Shown in pieces: positions 1 through 10,972 of a stretch of 64,000 bases of DNA. The stretch covers positions 130,880,997 through 130,944,996 of the forward strand of contig NC_134097.1 of NCBI RefSeq assembly GCF_000715075.1, written 5' to 3'. The first letter of the stretch is position 1. Each line of letters begins with the position of its first letter. Under the pieces are notes generated by a model that worked only from the letters and a program-made list of their open reading frames with translations, was not told the DNA's origin and did not search any database. Source of the DNA: Nicotiana tabacum (lineage: Eukaryota > Streptophyta > Magnoliopsida > Solanales > Solanaceae). Made by a program: the position numbers and the translations under genes.

Positions 1-779
1 CTATAGAGATGGGGTACACAACCCCGGCATCCAAACACTTGATCACCTCCTTTTTCACAACTTTTTGCATTACTTCGTTCAACCTTCTTTGATGCTGCAA
101 GGGGGGCTTTGCATCATCTTCTAGGATAATCCTGTGCATACAGAATGCAGGGCTTATCCCCCGAATATCAGCTAAAGTCCATCCAATTGCCTTTTTCCGC
201 TTTTGAAGCACCACCAATATGGTATCAACCTGCATGTTAGTAAGACAAGAGGAAAGAATAATCGGTAAAGTAGAACATGGGCCTACGAACTCATACCTGA
301 GGTGTGGATGCAACGGCTTCAACTCTAACACCGGAGGTTCCTCAATTGAAGGCTTTGTTGGTGGAGTCTTCCTATTCACGAGATGCAAAGAAAGTTTTCT
401 AGGCTCATAAGAGTATGAGCCCAGTCCATGTAATGCATTCACATACTCCACCCCGGCTTGCATCCTCATTGACATCAAGATTCAACAAAACGACCTCAAG
501 AGGGTCCTCCACATTGATCATTGCACTGGTACCATCAACTATCACTGCCATGACAAGGTCCACAAAATAGCACACCTCGAAATTGTTGGGCTACTTCATT
601 GACTTGCCCACATGAAAGACCACTTTTTCATCACCCACCCGGAAGGTGAGTTCCCCTGCTTTCATATCAACTAAGGCCTTTCCCAGTAGCAAGGAAAGGT
701 ATCCCCAAAATGATAGGAACTTCATAATCCACCTTACAATCCAAGATCACAAAGTCAGCTGGCAAGATAAATTTGTCCA
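1..779 (-). pseudogene. E1 pol: end of protease and start of reverse transcriptase
   Basis: On the minus strand this continues the protease frame (a [20 protein letters not shown] segment near 620-690). It passes through a variable linker and enters the reverse transcriptase N-terminus near 1-180 (segments GWTLADIRGISP and HQRRLNEVMQKVVKKEVIK, then LDAGVVYPIS). These are typical of the Athila-type RT thumb/finger start. The catalytic motifs lie beyond the window edge. A TAG near 595 sits where the family has glutamine (after the S-M-K residues), so the copy is dead here. At least one further frame change lies in the linker around 380-480. Confidence 0.75.
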
Positions 780-1091
780 CTAGACAAGCACATAATCAAT
801 AATACCCAATGATCTCTTCATCGTTCTATCCGCCATTTGCAATCTCATGGAAGTCGGCCTTCGTTGCCCAATACCCAAAGTCTTGAAAACTGTGTAGAGC
901 ATCAAGTTGATACTAGCCCCCAAATCACATAAAGCCTTAGCAAAGTCCGCACTCCCAATGGTGAAAGGAATGGTGAAAGCACCAGGATCTTCAAGCTTCG
1001 GGGCCATTGAATGCACTATTGCACTAACTTGGTGAGTCATCTTTATAATTTCACAATTCATGGACCATTTCTTTGTCACCAAGTCCTTCAT
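780..1091 (-). pseudogene. E1 retroviral-type aspartic protease domain
   Basis: An open stretch of about 100 codons on the minus strand contains CDLGASINLM. In this group D-L-G-A-S replaces the usual D-T/S-G catalytic motif and is typical of Athila-type proteases. Upstream residues (DPGAFTIPFTIG) and downstream residues (LGIGQRRPTSMRLQMADR) also match the expected order of the domain. It would cut the Gag-Pol polyprotein in virus-like particles. It is flanked by gag on the right and RT on the left, as expected for gypsy order on this strand. No full polyprotein can be read through it. Confidence 0.75.
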
Positions 1092-2902
1092 GAATTTAGC
1101 ATATCCCGCATTTGTTCAAGATCCTCCACCAAAGGCACATTAATGGATAAGCTCTTCATCATGTCAATGAAAATTTTAAACTAATTCTCATTTTTCTGCT
1201 TCGCGAGCCTTTGAGGATAAGGCGGAGGTGGCCTTGGCAAAGGTACCTTGGCTTTAGGTACAACCGGCTCCAGTATGCCTATTACGTGTTCCCTAGACGG
1301 GTTCACGTCATTTTGTGTTTCCACCTCGTCATCTTGAATATCAATCCTCACTTCTTCGTTCACATTGTTATCAATCACATTTTCAACCACCAAAGGAACT
1401 TCATATTCTTGCAACTCAACTTCATCACTCAAAATTTGCTTTTGTTTGGAGGCATTCATATCATCGCCTCTCCCACTTCTTGTAGTTACCTCCATAACAT
1501 GATTGTTCTCACCCTTCGATTTAACCACCGTATCACTAGGTAGAGCCCCCTTAGGACGAGTATCAAAGACTCTGAGATTTGGTCTAACTGCACCTCCAAG
1601 TTTCTGATTGAGATATTATGGGAAGCCAACTGCGCATCAGAATCTGCATTCTTTTTCATCGTTTGTTCAAACATTATTTCAATTCTACCCCTATCATTTC
1701 TAGAAGAACTAGGACCTTGGGATAGAAATGGGGGTGGATTGTTCAGTAGTTGGTACATTGGGGACCGTTGAAAGCCTTGCCCCTGGTTTTCTTGGTTTCC
1801 ATTGTTCCATCCACCTTGATTGTTGTTACCACCCCAATTGTTATTTTTACCATTCTAATTTCCTTGATTGTTGTCTGATTATCCCAGTTGTTGTTTTGGT
1901 TGTTGTTCCCCCAATTACCATTGTCTTGTTGTTGTTGATTGCCCCAGTTGCCTTGGGGTCTCCATTGTTGTTGGTTGGAAGAATTGCCCCTTTGGCCTTG
2001 ATAATTGTTCACGTATTGCACCTCTTCATTCTGCCCATCATAACCATCATCTTTAAATCTACCACAATCATTGTCAAATTGTTCCGAATTCCCTTGGTTC
2101 TGTTGACCTCTTTGTCTTCTTTTGTTGACAAGCATGTTGACACCCTCCATGACATTCACTTGGCAAGGATTTTGAACTTGTTGCAGTTGTGCCTTTGCTA
2201 GTTGGTTCATTGTAGTTGTCAACTCAGCTATAGCCTACCCATGATCATGTAACTCCTTGTGCAAATGAGTAACCGTGGGGTCACCCTAGGGCACATTGGC
2301 TCTACTTTTCCAAGCAGAAGAAGTGTCAGCCATCTCGCCAAGAATGTCACAAGCCTCATCATGTAAAGCAGGAAGTTGGTTCACTATGCACTAATTTGTT
2401 GTGTTAATGCCCCGGTAGAAAGTCTATTGGATCATCGCCTCAGTCATATCATTGTTGGGGAATTCCTTCACCATTGTTCTATAACGCTCCCAAATCTCAT
2501 GCAAAGGTTCGGTGGGCTCCTGCTTGAAGGCCAGTATCTCATCTCTCAATGCTACCATATGCCCCGTTGAGAAATATTTTGCAATTAACCATTTTGATTG
2601 GCAGTGTTGAAATACCCACACTGCTCCAGCAATGTCAACATCACATTAGTTATTTAAAAATTGCCCGCCTGGATTCGAGGTGGGACAATAGCACTTGCAT
2701 AGCCTTGGTTCGGAAGCACTCTAGGAGCCACTCTTGGAGGTGGCAGATGAGGGTCTAGAATATTGCTATTGGCATTAGCATTGGCCTGGCAGCCTCTATG
2801 TTGTCCTTGAGGTACAATAGGCACCTCATCATCTCCAACATCATCTACCTCCTCCCCCGCAATCACATTTCCAAGAGGGTCATTAGCGTTGTTTGCTGCC
2901 AT
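1092..2902 (-). pseudogene. E1 gag, internally shortened and broken
   Basis: The most likely start is the ATG at 2,902-2,900 (protein begins MAANNANDPLGN), about 95 bases inside the primer-binding site. The N-terminal acidic/proline-rich part is read at 2,654-2,902. The Gag core survives around 2,424-2,570 (LRDEILAFKQEPTEPLHEIWERYR split over two phases). A strongly Q/N/G-rich tail lies at 1,743-2,222, and an acidic linker to protease at 1,181-1,528. Between GYF near 2,590 and the LRDEI segment the usual middle of the Gag core is missing, so I infer an internal deletion of roughly 80 codons plus frameshifts. Several TAG/TAA stops occur. Capsid function is lost. Confidence 0.7.
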
Positions 2903-2997
2903 TTGGTACCTGAAGTTGTGACACACACAAATTAGTAACAAAGAAGGAAAGAAGAACAATACATAAAACTATTTAGATAGATAGCCAAAACCTTTAG

Positions 2998-3016
2998 CTC
3001 CCCGGCAATGGCACCA
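2998..3016 (-). other. E1 primer-binding site (tRNA-Asp type)
   Basis: The plus strand reads CTCCCCGGCAATGGCACCA, which is the 3' end of plant tRNA-Asp (…CGGCAACGGCGCCA) with two differences. On the element's own strand this is the complement used to prime reverse transcription. It lies five bases from the LTR edge at 3,022. The two mismatches are C/T and G/A transitions. Confidence 0.8.
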
Positions 3017-3021
3017 AAAAG

Positions 3022-4514
3022 TGATCGAGACTAACCCTGCACTACTATTGAGTAGCGAGAGAGGTCGAAGCAGCTTTTACCTTATGAGGTCGGGATCGAT
3101 TTCCACAGAGAGATAGATATTAGAGTTGAGTGTCTATCTAAAGTGGAGTTATGTATTCATTCCAAATTACACTTCTAAACATTTTGGGTTTTGATTTTAC
3201 TTCTAGTTGTGTAATACTTCTATGCTAAATTATGTTAAATTAAGCTTAAGGTTAAATTATCGTGAGTTGTTCAAATAGGTAAAAGGCACTAAGCTAGTGA
3301 CTTTCTCCCAGGTGGTTAATTAACGGATTCTTGAGTCTAAGGCTAGATTGTCATATTTGGGGAGTATGATATAATCATTGCACGATTCTACACCTCTCGG
3401 TGGTTCAAGTGATTTTGCCCTAATTGACTTTCTCAAGTCCAATTGGGTATGCAAATTTGTGCAAGTAATTGGGGTTCAAGTCGGGTATTAGTATCTCTAG
3501 GTTTAACCCTTTAATTGGGGATATCAATCTCTTGAGTACGCCCCAATTCCTTATTGGACCAATTTCAGAGACTTAGGCTCTCTTCCTCAAGAAGAGCCAA
3601 AGTCTTCTAAACAGTAACTAGTGTTTGCAACCACTAATTCAACAATTAAACATGAAATTAGTCCAAATATCAAACACTTATAGTCAATCAAACCCTAAAA
3701 CATAACACCCATCAATTACCTACACTAGGGTTGAGCCACAACCCTAGCTTATGGGTCTAGCTACTCATAATTAGAGAAGAAAACAAAGAAATAGATGAAG
3801 AGAAAGTCATAATAATTAATTGCTAAATTAAACTTGTAGATTCAATGTTGAAATCACTCGAAATAGCTAAAAAGAACGAAGTCACGAGCGTAGCTCTTGA
3901 TACAAAACTATCTGATGACCTAAAAATGGGAAAAGAATCTATTTATACTAGGCTGAAAATCTTGGACAAAATACCCCTGCCGGACTAGTGCAGACCGCAC
4001 AAAATTGAGTGTGGCCGCACTAAGGCTCTGGGCTTGAATAATCAGCTCTCTGAACTCAGGCAATGCTGACCGCACAAAATGTAGTGCGGCTGCGGTGGCT
4101 TCCATTGTGGTCCGCACAAAAAGGACCGCGGACTGCATTGAGCTTCATCCTCCAAAACACCACCTCTCTGAACCTTGGTTCTGCGGACCGCACGAAATCG
4201 AGTGTATCAGTGGTGAACTCAATGCGGACCGCATAATACCATTTGATGCCGCAATGCCTATTGGCCTGAACAACCTCTCTGAACTTCACTTGTATGGACC
4301 GCACAGAAAGGTGTGCGGCCGCACTGGCCCTGTTTGACTGAACTTTTTCTTGTCTTGGTACTTGTACAAGGTTTCACTCCTTTTTGAGCTGGTTTTTGAC
4401 ACCTTGTCACCTTGTTGATCAAACCTGCATTCAAGCACAACTTATAAGCCTTTGGGACTATTTTGTACACAATTCTAATCAAAACTTGAGTAAGAAGGAG
4501 AGTAGAATGCATCA
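3022..4514 (-). repeat. E1 5' LTR
   Basis: On the plus strand the LTR begins TGATCGAGAC next to the primer site and ends ATGCATCA at 4,514, giving TGAT…ATCA termini. The right boundary is supported from the other side: from 4,515 onward the sequence is in frame with the E2 protease. Length is about 1.49 kb. It contains no supported gene. The open stretches at 3,920-4,337 are by-products of the GC-rich repeat array described separately. The partner LTR is not in the window. Confidence 0.75.
3982..4325. repeat. Array of CCGCAC…GTGCGG half-palindromes in the E1 LTR
   Basis: Six or so units of the type GACCGCACAAAA…GTGCGG/GTGGCCGC recur at irregular spacing of 40-90 bases (near 3,985, 4,070, 4,108, 4,182, 4,225 and 4,299). 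They are set in otherwise AT-rich LTR sequence. Several form short stems, for example CCGCAC at 4,299-4,304 with GTGCGG at 4,313-4,318. This could be a structured RNA segment of the LTR transcript or a binding-site cluster. No function can be read directly. Confidence 0.55.
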
Positions 4515-4757
4515 TATTCCCTAGTTATCATGTACTGTCCATGTGTGGTGGTGACTATTGGGGGTCTGAAGACCCGAGTGGATCTTTTATTATTGTGTAT
4601 GGTGGATTTCGATGTTATTTTGGGCATGGATTGGTTATCTCCGTATCGTGCTATTTTGGACTATCATACCAAGATAGACACATTGGCTATACCGGGTGTG
4701 CCACGAATTGAGTGACAAGGTTTTACTCATTATGTTCCCAGTAGAGTAGTCTAATTC
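4515..4757 (+). pseudogene. E2 protease, C-terminal part
   Basis: This reads on from the E1 junction in the pol frame: VDLLLLCMVDFDVILGMDWL is the conserved C-terminal half of the gypsy protease, before the RT linker. The catalytic aspartate would lie upstream of the junction. A TGA at 4,713 replaces the tryptophan expected after RIE (TGG to TGA), and a TAA at 4,752 falls where a serine codon is expected. The position right at 4,515 shows that the E1 LTR cut the coding sequence. Confidence 0.8.
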
Positions 4758-5732
4758 TTGAAAGCCCAGCGTATGGTTGGGAAGAGTTGTCTTTCGTACC
4801 TAGCCTTTGTAAGGGATGTCGGTGCAGAGACTCCCAGTATTGATTCTATTCTAGTTGTGGAGGATTTTCCCAATGTGTTTCATGCAGACCTATCGGGCAT
4901 GCCACCGAACTGGGATATTGATTTTGGTATTGACCTGGTGCCGGTCACTCAGCCCATTTCTATTATGCCATATTGTATGACACCAGTAGAGTTGAATGAG
5001 TTAAAGGAGAAGCTTCAGGAACTCCTTGATAAGATATCCATTCAGCCTAGTGTGTCGCCTTGGGGTGCGTCGGTTCTATTTGTGAAGAAGAAGGATGGCA
5101 CTATGAGGATGTGCATTGATTATAGGCAATTGAATAAAGTAACAGTTAAGAAAAAGTATTATTTTCCTCACATTGATGAGTTATTCGACCAGCTTCAGGG
5201 AGCGAGAATGTTCTCCAAGATTGATCTCCATTCAGGTTATCACTAGTTAAAGATCAGGGACTTGGATATTCTTAAGACGGCTTTCAGGACCCGATATGGT
5301 CATTGTGAGTTCTTGGTGATGTCTTTTGGGATAATCAATGCCCCAGCAGCGTTCATGCATTTGATGAACAGCGTGTTCCGGCCTTATCTCGACTCATTTG
5401 TCATAGTCTTCATTGATGATATTATGGTGTATTCGTGTAATCAGGAGGAGCACGCGGAGCATTTGAGAGTTGTATTGTAGAGATTGAGGGAGGAGAAGCA
5501 TTATGCAAAATTCCCCCAGTGTGGGTTTTGGCTCAGTTCAGTGGCTTTCTTGGGGCACATGGTGTCCAGCGAGGGTATTCAGGTTGATCCAAAGAAGATA
5601 GAGGTGGTTCAAAGTTGGCCCAGACCGTCCTCAGCCATAGAGATTTGCAACTTTCTTGGTTTGGCAGGCTATTATCGCCAGTATGTTCAGGGAATCTCAT
5701 TTATCGCATCGCCCTTGACCAAGTTGACTTAG
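4758..5732 (+). pseudogene. E2 reverse transcriptase
   Basis: Synthesises cDNA from element RNA. Visible RT landmarks in order are: [74 protein letters not shown] and [12 protein letters not shown] with the two catalytic aspartates intact. Thumb segment FLGHMVSSEGI and [19 protein letters not shown] follow. TAG stops at 5,244, 5,478 and 5,730 each replace a family glutamine (YHQLKI, VLQ, LTQKG). The RT of E3 in this window keeps CAG or CAA at the first two. Confidence 0.9.
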
Positions 5733-6293
5733 AAGGGTGCTTCATTTGTATGGTCAGACGAGTGTAAGGAGAGCTTTCGGAAGCTCAAGACAGCCTTGAC
5801 CACGACTCCAGTGTTGGTTTTACCATCAGCTTCAGGTTCATATACCGTGTATTGTAATGCTTCGAGAGTTGGTATTGGGTGTGTAATAATGTAGGAGGGT
5901 AGAGTTATTGCTTATGCTTCTCGCTAGTTGAAGCCCCATGAGAAGAACTACCTCATTCATGATTTAGAGTTGGTTGTCATAGTTCACGCGTTGAAGATTT
6001 GGAGGCATTACTTGTATGGTGTGTCTTGTGAGGTGTTTACTAATCATCGTAGTCTTCAGCACTTGTTCAAGCAAAAGGATATTAATTTGAGGCAGCAGAT
6101 ATGGTTGGAGTTGCTAAAGGATTATGATATCACTATATTGTACCATCCGGGGAAGGCCAATGTAGTGGCCGATGCTTTGAGCCGAAAGGCGGTGAGTATA
6201 GGGAGTTTGGCATATATACCAGTTGGGGAGAGACCTCTTGCAGTTGATTATCAGGCCTTGGCCAGTTGGTTCGTGAGGTTAGATATTTTTTAG
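5733..6293 (+). pseudogene. E2 RNase H domain
   Basis: Removes the RNA strand during reverse transcription. It carries the gypsy-type RNase H series: PVLVLPSASGSYTVYCNAS with the first acidic position changed (Y-C-N-A-S where Y-x-D-A-S is usual), then [20 protein letters not shown], the Y-L-Y-G segment, [11 protein letters not shown] (N for the usual D) and [20 protein letters not shown] stops at 5,892 and 5,925 replace the glutamines of MQEG and SRQLK. A TAG at 6,291 ends the following linker. Two changed acidic residues add to the evidence for loss of activity. Confidence 0.85.
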
Positions 6294-7269
6294 CGTAGTC
6301 AGGTATTGGCTTGTGTGGTTTCTCGATCTCCCTTATATGATCGCATCAGAGAGCGCCAGTATGATAATTCGCATTTGCTTGTCCTTAAGGACAGAGTTCA
6401 GCATTATGATGCTAGAGATGTGACCATTAGAGATGATGGGATTTTGAGGATGCAGGGACGAATATGTGTGCCCAATGTAGATGAGCTTCGGGAGTTGATT
6501 TTGGAGGAGGACCATAGATCACGGTATTCCATTCATCCGGGTGCCGCGACGATGTATCAGGATTTGAGGCAGCATTACTGGTGGAGGAGAATGAAGAAAG
6601 ACTGTGGGATTTGTAGCTCGGTGTCTCAATTGTCAGCAGGTAAAATATGAGCATCAAAGACCAAGTGGCTTGCTCCAGCGAATGGATATTCTAGAGTGGA
6701 AGTGGGAAAGGATCACTATGGACTTTGTAGTTGGACTTCCACGGACTTTGAAGAAGTTCGATGCTATTTGGGTGATTGTGGATCGACTAACCAAGTTTGC
6801 GTACTTCATTCCTGTATGTACTACCAATTTATCAGAGCGGTTGGCAGAGATCTATATCTGGGAGATTATTCGTTTGCATGGTGTCCCAGTTTCCATCAAT
6901 TCAGATAAGGGCACTCAGTTTACTTTGCAGTTTTGGAGGTTTGTGCAGCGAGAGTTGGGTACTCAGGCTGAGTTTAGCACAGCTTTTCACCCTCAGACGG
7001 ACGGGCAGTCCGAGCGCACTATTCAGATATTGGAGAACATGTTGCGTGCTTGTGTCATTGATTTTGGAGGGTCATGGGATCAGTTTCTACCTATTGCAGA
7101 GTTTCCTTATAACAACAACTACCAGTTGAGTATTCAGATGGCTCCATATGAGGCTTTGTATGGGAGGTGGTGTAGATCTCCAATTGGTTGGTTTGAGACG
7201 GGTGAGGCTAGGCTATTGGGGACATACTTGGTGCAGGATGCTTTAGAAAAGGTGAAGGTAATTCAGTAG
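6294..7269 (+). pseudogene. E2 integrase
   Basis: Inserts element cDNA into chromosomes. The N-terminal zinc-binding histidines lie in HPGAATMYQDLRQHYWWRRM. A frameshift follows near 6,610, after which C-x-x-C is read as CLNCQQVK. The catalytic core has D in ITMDFVVGLP, D in NSDKGTQF and E in DGQSERTIQILENMLR, so the D-D-E triad is still present. The usual S-D-R-G reads S-D-K-G here. The domain runs to a TAG at 7,267. Function is lost through the frameshift and the stops upstream. Confidence 0.9.
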
Positions 7270-7818
7270 AGGCTTCGTACAGCGCAGTTAAGGCAAAAGA
7301 GTTATGCTGACAAGAAGGTTCGGGATTTGTCCTATATGGTTGGTGAGAAGGTTCTGTTGAAGGTTTCACCCATGGAAGGTGTTATGATATTTGGGATGAA
7401 GGGTAAATTGAGTCCTCGGTTCATTACGACTTTTGAGGTGCTTTGGAGGATTGGGGAGTTGGCTTATGAGCTTGCTTTGCCACCCAACTTGTTGAGTGTG
7501 CATCTGATATTTCATGTTTCTATGCTCCGGAAATATATTGGGGATCCGTCTCATGTTTTGGATTTCAGCATGGTTCAGTTAGATGATGATTTGACCTATG
7601 ATTTGGAGCCAGTAGCTATTTTGGGTCGTCAGGTTCGAAAGTTGAGGTCAAAGGATATAGCTTCAGTGAAAGTGTAGTGGAGAGGTCGACCCGTGGAGGA
7701 GGCTACCTGGGAGACCGAGCGGGAGATGCGGAGCAGATATCCTTACTTGTTTGAGGCTTCATGTATGTTTCTTGACTCGTTCGAGGACGAACGTTTGTTT
7801 AAGAGGGGGAGGATGTGA
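7270..7818 (+). pseudogene. E2 integrase C-terminus with chromodomain-like tail
   Basis: After the core come SYADKKVRDLSYMVGEKVLL and KGKLSPRFITTFEVLWRIGE (the GPY/F-like module). The LSVHLIFHVSMLRKYIGD segment and a chromodomain-type end (VEEATWETEREMRSRYPYLF) follow. In chromoviruses this tail is thought to steer integration to particular chromatin. A TAG at 7,675 replaces the glutamine before WRGR. The frame ends with TGA at 7,816, which overlaps the first bases of the 3' LTR. This is normal for some members of this group. Confidence 0.85.
7801..7813 (+). other. E2 polypurine tract
   Basis: A purine run (AAGAGGGGGAGGA) lies immediately before the LTR start at 7,814. It is the usual plus-strand primer of LTR elements. 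The preceding TTCGAGGACGAACGT block is shared with the 3' internal ends of E3-like and X-type elements in this window. Confidence 0.8.
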
Positions 7819-10586
7819 CGATCCGTCCAGTCGTCTCATGAGTTACCTCTCAGTTTCCCCTATTTCTGCTTCTTATTGCTTTGTTTATCGGTTCTATGAG
7901 TGATCGGGTTGGTTGGCTCGGGTTCAGAAAGGTTTTGAGAAGGTTTGAGACACTTAGTCTCTTTTGAGGAAGCTTAAGTTGGAAAGGTCAATCAGATGTT
8001 GACTTATGTGTTAGAGGGCTCGGATGTGAGTTTCGATGGTTCGGATAGCTTCGAGAGGTGATTTGGGACTTAGGAGCGTGATCGGAATATGTTTTGGAGG
8101 TCCGGTGTAGATTTAGGCTTGAATTGGTGAAATTGGATTTTTGGCATTTTCCAGTTGATAGGTGAGATTTTGATATGAAGGTCGGAATGGAATTCCGAGA
8201 GTTGCAATAGTTCCGTTGGGTCATTTGGGATGTGTGTACAAAATTTCAGGTCATACGGACGTGGTTTGTTTGGGTTTTTTATCAAAAGCGTAATTCGAAA
8301 GATTTAGGAAACTTAGGCTTGAAATCCGATATGTTTTGGTTGATTCGATGTTGGTTGAGGTGTTTTGAAGATTGGTATAAGTTTGAATAAGGTGATGGGG
8401 TATGTTTGTGTTTTTGGTTGAGGTCCCGGGGGCCTCGTGGTGATTTTGGATGGTTGACGGAGAGTTTGGGAGTTTGGAGAGCTGCAGATTTTTGTTGCTT
8501 TTGTTGTTTCCGCACCTACGAATTGGGGACCGCAGGTGCGACGTTGCATATGTGGACGATTGGTCGTAGAAGCGCAGGTTGGCTAGAAAGGATGTGACCA
8601 TAGAAGCGGTTGGCGAACCGCACCTGCGATGGCGCAGGTGCGGCTTGTGCATCGCAGATGCAGAAAGTGAGACTTAAGTGAGAACCGCAAATGCAGTGGT
8701 CTTGACCGCAGAAGCGGTACCGCAGATGCGAAATCCCTGGGCCAGAAAGTATAAATTGTTTCCTTTGTGATTTTTGAGCTATTCCACCATTTCTAAGTCA
8801 GCTTGGGAGCTTTTTGGACGATTTTGAAGAGAGAATTCAAGGAGACTTCATTGAGGTAAGGATTTTGGACCTAAAACTTGTTCCTATGGTATTATTTCAC
8901 GGATTAGAGCTATAATTAATGAAATTTAAGGGTTAAAATTGGGGAAACTTGGGATTGGTATTGGAGACCTAGACTTGAGGATTTGAGGGACCAATTGTGG
9001 TCGGATTTTGGTACTTTTGATATGTATGAACTCGTGGCGAGATGAAGAATCTATTGATGTAAATTTTATCAAATTCCGAGATGTGGGTCCGGGGGTCGGT
9101 ATTGGTAATTTCGGGATTTAAGTTGTATATTGATTATTTTTGCTTGGGCTTCGTTCCCGCATATTTTGACATCGTGATTCTGATTTTGGATATATTCGAT
9201 GCGAGTGGAGGCCAATTCGAGGGGCAAAGGCGTCGCGGGCTAGATTTGGACCGGATTGAGGTGAGTAATGATTGTAAATGATGTTCTGAGAGTATGAAAC
9301 CACGGATTGCACATCGTTGTGCTATATTGAGGTGGTGCACACGCTAGATGACGAGCGTGGGGTTGCGCACTGGTGGGGATTGTGGCTTAGTCCGTCCCAA
9401 ATGACTATTTACTGCGTATTTGACTGAAATCTATTTGTTATCATCTTGTTTTGGGATGAATGCTATATTTGGGCTTCGTGCCAACTATTAGAACCCTCAG
9501 GGGATTTTTACTGTACTTCCTCATTGTTTTGACTTTATACTTGAACTCAATCATACGATATTCTACTATTTTTCATAACTCAGCCATGTTTACTCTTCTT
9601 TAATACTTAAATGACATTTTTAAATGATATTTTAGGCTGAGCACTATGTGTTACTATTGCCCGAGTGGCTGTGAGATTCTGACTGAGTAAGGCTGAAGGC
9701 CTATGTTGTGAGGAACCACTGATTATGATTATGAGGCCGAGGGCCTGAGATATGTATGCCACGAGGTAGCTTATTGATATGAGGCTCAGGGCCTAGTAAT
9801 GATGCCACGAGATGGCTTGATATTGCGCTTGAGCCAAAAGGGGCCCCTCCAGGAGTTTGCATACCCCAGTAAACGCGGGTACCCATTGTGATGTGAGAGT
9901 TAGCGCGATGGGCTAGTGCTGTTCTATGATATTGCCCGAGGGGTGATCCTTTATTTGTTTATCTTTCCTATCTGCCTGTCATTTGCTTGTTTAATTGTTA
10001 AAAAGGCATTTTATGAAGTTTTAAACTGAACTCAGTAACTTTGCACATCCTTACTGCCTCACAGTTTTATCGGTTTTTACTACTTCCTTAAAGTCTATAA
10101 TGTGTCTTACGTGGTTTTCTTGCTTTCAGTCTTTATTTATGATTACTACTCACTGAGTTGGAGTACTCACTTCACTCCCAGCACCCTGTGTGCAGATTCA
10201 AGCATTGTTGATCCTGCTAGCGAGAATTGAGAGCTCCCGGCAGATTTCGGAGTTCACGAGGTAGCTGCTTGGCATCCGTAGTCCCGTGTTTCTCCCCCTT
10301 TATCTTGTTTCTTTTCCCTTATTAGTGACTTTGTAATAGTTTTGTAGACTTCTCAGACTTATACTAAAATTGATAGATGTTTATGACTAGTGATACCCCG
10401 GTATCGGGCTGTGTTGGGTTTTATTCGGCAACTGCAATGTTCACTGCTTACTTTGGGATTATTTATTACGTTTTAGAATTAATTCTTATTGTTTAATTGC
10501 TTATAACTGGAATGTGGAAAGTGTCGGCTGGCCTTGTCTTCACGAGAGGCGTCATCACGACCGGATCCGAGTTTAGGGTTGTGAGA
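7814..10586 (+). repeat. E2 3' LTR
   Basis: It begins TGTGACGATCCGTCC directly after the polypurine tract and ends near GGGTTGTGAGA at about 10,586. The expected …GTGACA end appears mutated, so the last bases are approximate. Length is about 2.77 kb. It contains the degenerate repeats 'GAGGCC(G/C)AGGGCCTGAG' and 'GCCACGAG(G/A)(T/A)' around 9,690-9,810 and a GC-rich hairpin array at 8,510-8,735. No coding potential is supported. The short open frames at 8,251-8,652 and 9,081-9,340 are chance. Confidence 0.75.
8505..8735. repeat. Hairpin-rich GC array in the E2 LTR
   Basis: Repeated (A)CCGCA(C/G)(C/A)TGCG and GCGCAGGTGCG units occur in the LTR. The best is a perfect 11-bp stem: CCGCACCTGCG at 8,618-8,628, loop ATGG, and CGCAGGTGCGG at 8,633-8,643. 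Weaker partners lie near 8,511-8,545, 8,600-8,615 and 8,655-8,735. A transcript through this LTR would form at least one stable stem-loop. A comparable but different array lies in the E1 LTR. Confidence 0.65.
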
Positions 10587-10675
10587 CCAAGTCTTTGCTA
10601 GCCATGGCTTCCTTAATTTTTGACCTTGTGTTGTATGGACGAATCACCAAAGTGCCACAAACTAACCACCCTCTG

Positions 10676-10972
10676 TTATGGTAATAATATAAGTAACAAA
10701 GAGGAGCAAAATAAAGCCAACATGTTAGTGTTAGGATATTTATCAGATAGAAATATCACATTGCGTGCAATGCCCCTAGCAACAATTAGCGATTCTAGAA
10801 TGACTTCGAGGGTCATAAGGTCATTTGGCATCATCCCAATCTTGTTCATTTCAATCTTCTCTTTTCTTTCTTTTCTAGCACTTCTTGGCTTGCTCATTTT
10901 TCTTTCTCTTTTTTCTTTCTGATAAACACTCTTTTCTTTCTCACAATTTCCTCTCATTTTCACATCCCACAA
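10676..10972 (-). other. Open frame of unknown meaning, 98 codons
   Basis: A lysine/arginine-rich frame followed by a hydrophobic end. I do not recognise it. It lies in the leader of the Ogre-like element next to the E2 junction. The pyrimidine-rich plus strand (TTTCTTTC runs at 10,855-10,950) by itself produces a K/R/E-rich minus frame, so it may be a composition effect. The part reading SDKYPNTN could be a fragment of a decayed gag-like ORF. Confidence 0.2.

Larger units (their letters stand above)
1..4514 (-). mobile_element. Athila-like Ty3/gypsy retrotransposon, 5' part (element E1)
   Basis: Read on the minus strand, this runs from an LTR (3,022-4,514) through a primer-binding site, gag and protease into the start of reverse transcriptase, then leaves the window on the left. 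The protease signature CDLGASINLM and a primer site matching the 3' end of plant tRNA-Asp fit the Athila/Tat branch of gypsy elements (family knowledge). Several stops and frame changes make it non-functional. At its right edge the LTR abuts, without spacer, the protease coding sequence of chromovirus E2, so E1 appears to have inserted into E2. The second LTR and matching target duplication would lie outside the window. Confidence 0.8.
4515..10586 (+). mobile_element. Del/Tekay-type chromovirus, 5'-interrupted (element E2)
   Basis: Gypsy order protease, RT, RNase H, integrase and chromodomain-like tail is read on the plus strand, followed by a polypurine tract and a 2.8-kb 3' LTR. The 5' LTR, gag and most of protease are absent because E1 starts at 4,515. 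They are expected left of the window if E1 simply inserted. At least ten in-frame stops and one frameshift (near 6,610) inactivate it. Eight of those stops are TAG. The right edge meets Ogre-like sequence at about 10,587, which suggests that E2 in turn inserted into that element. Confidence 0.85.
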
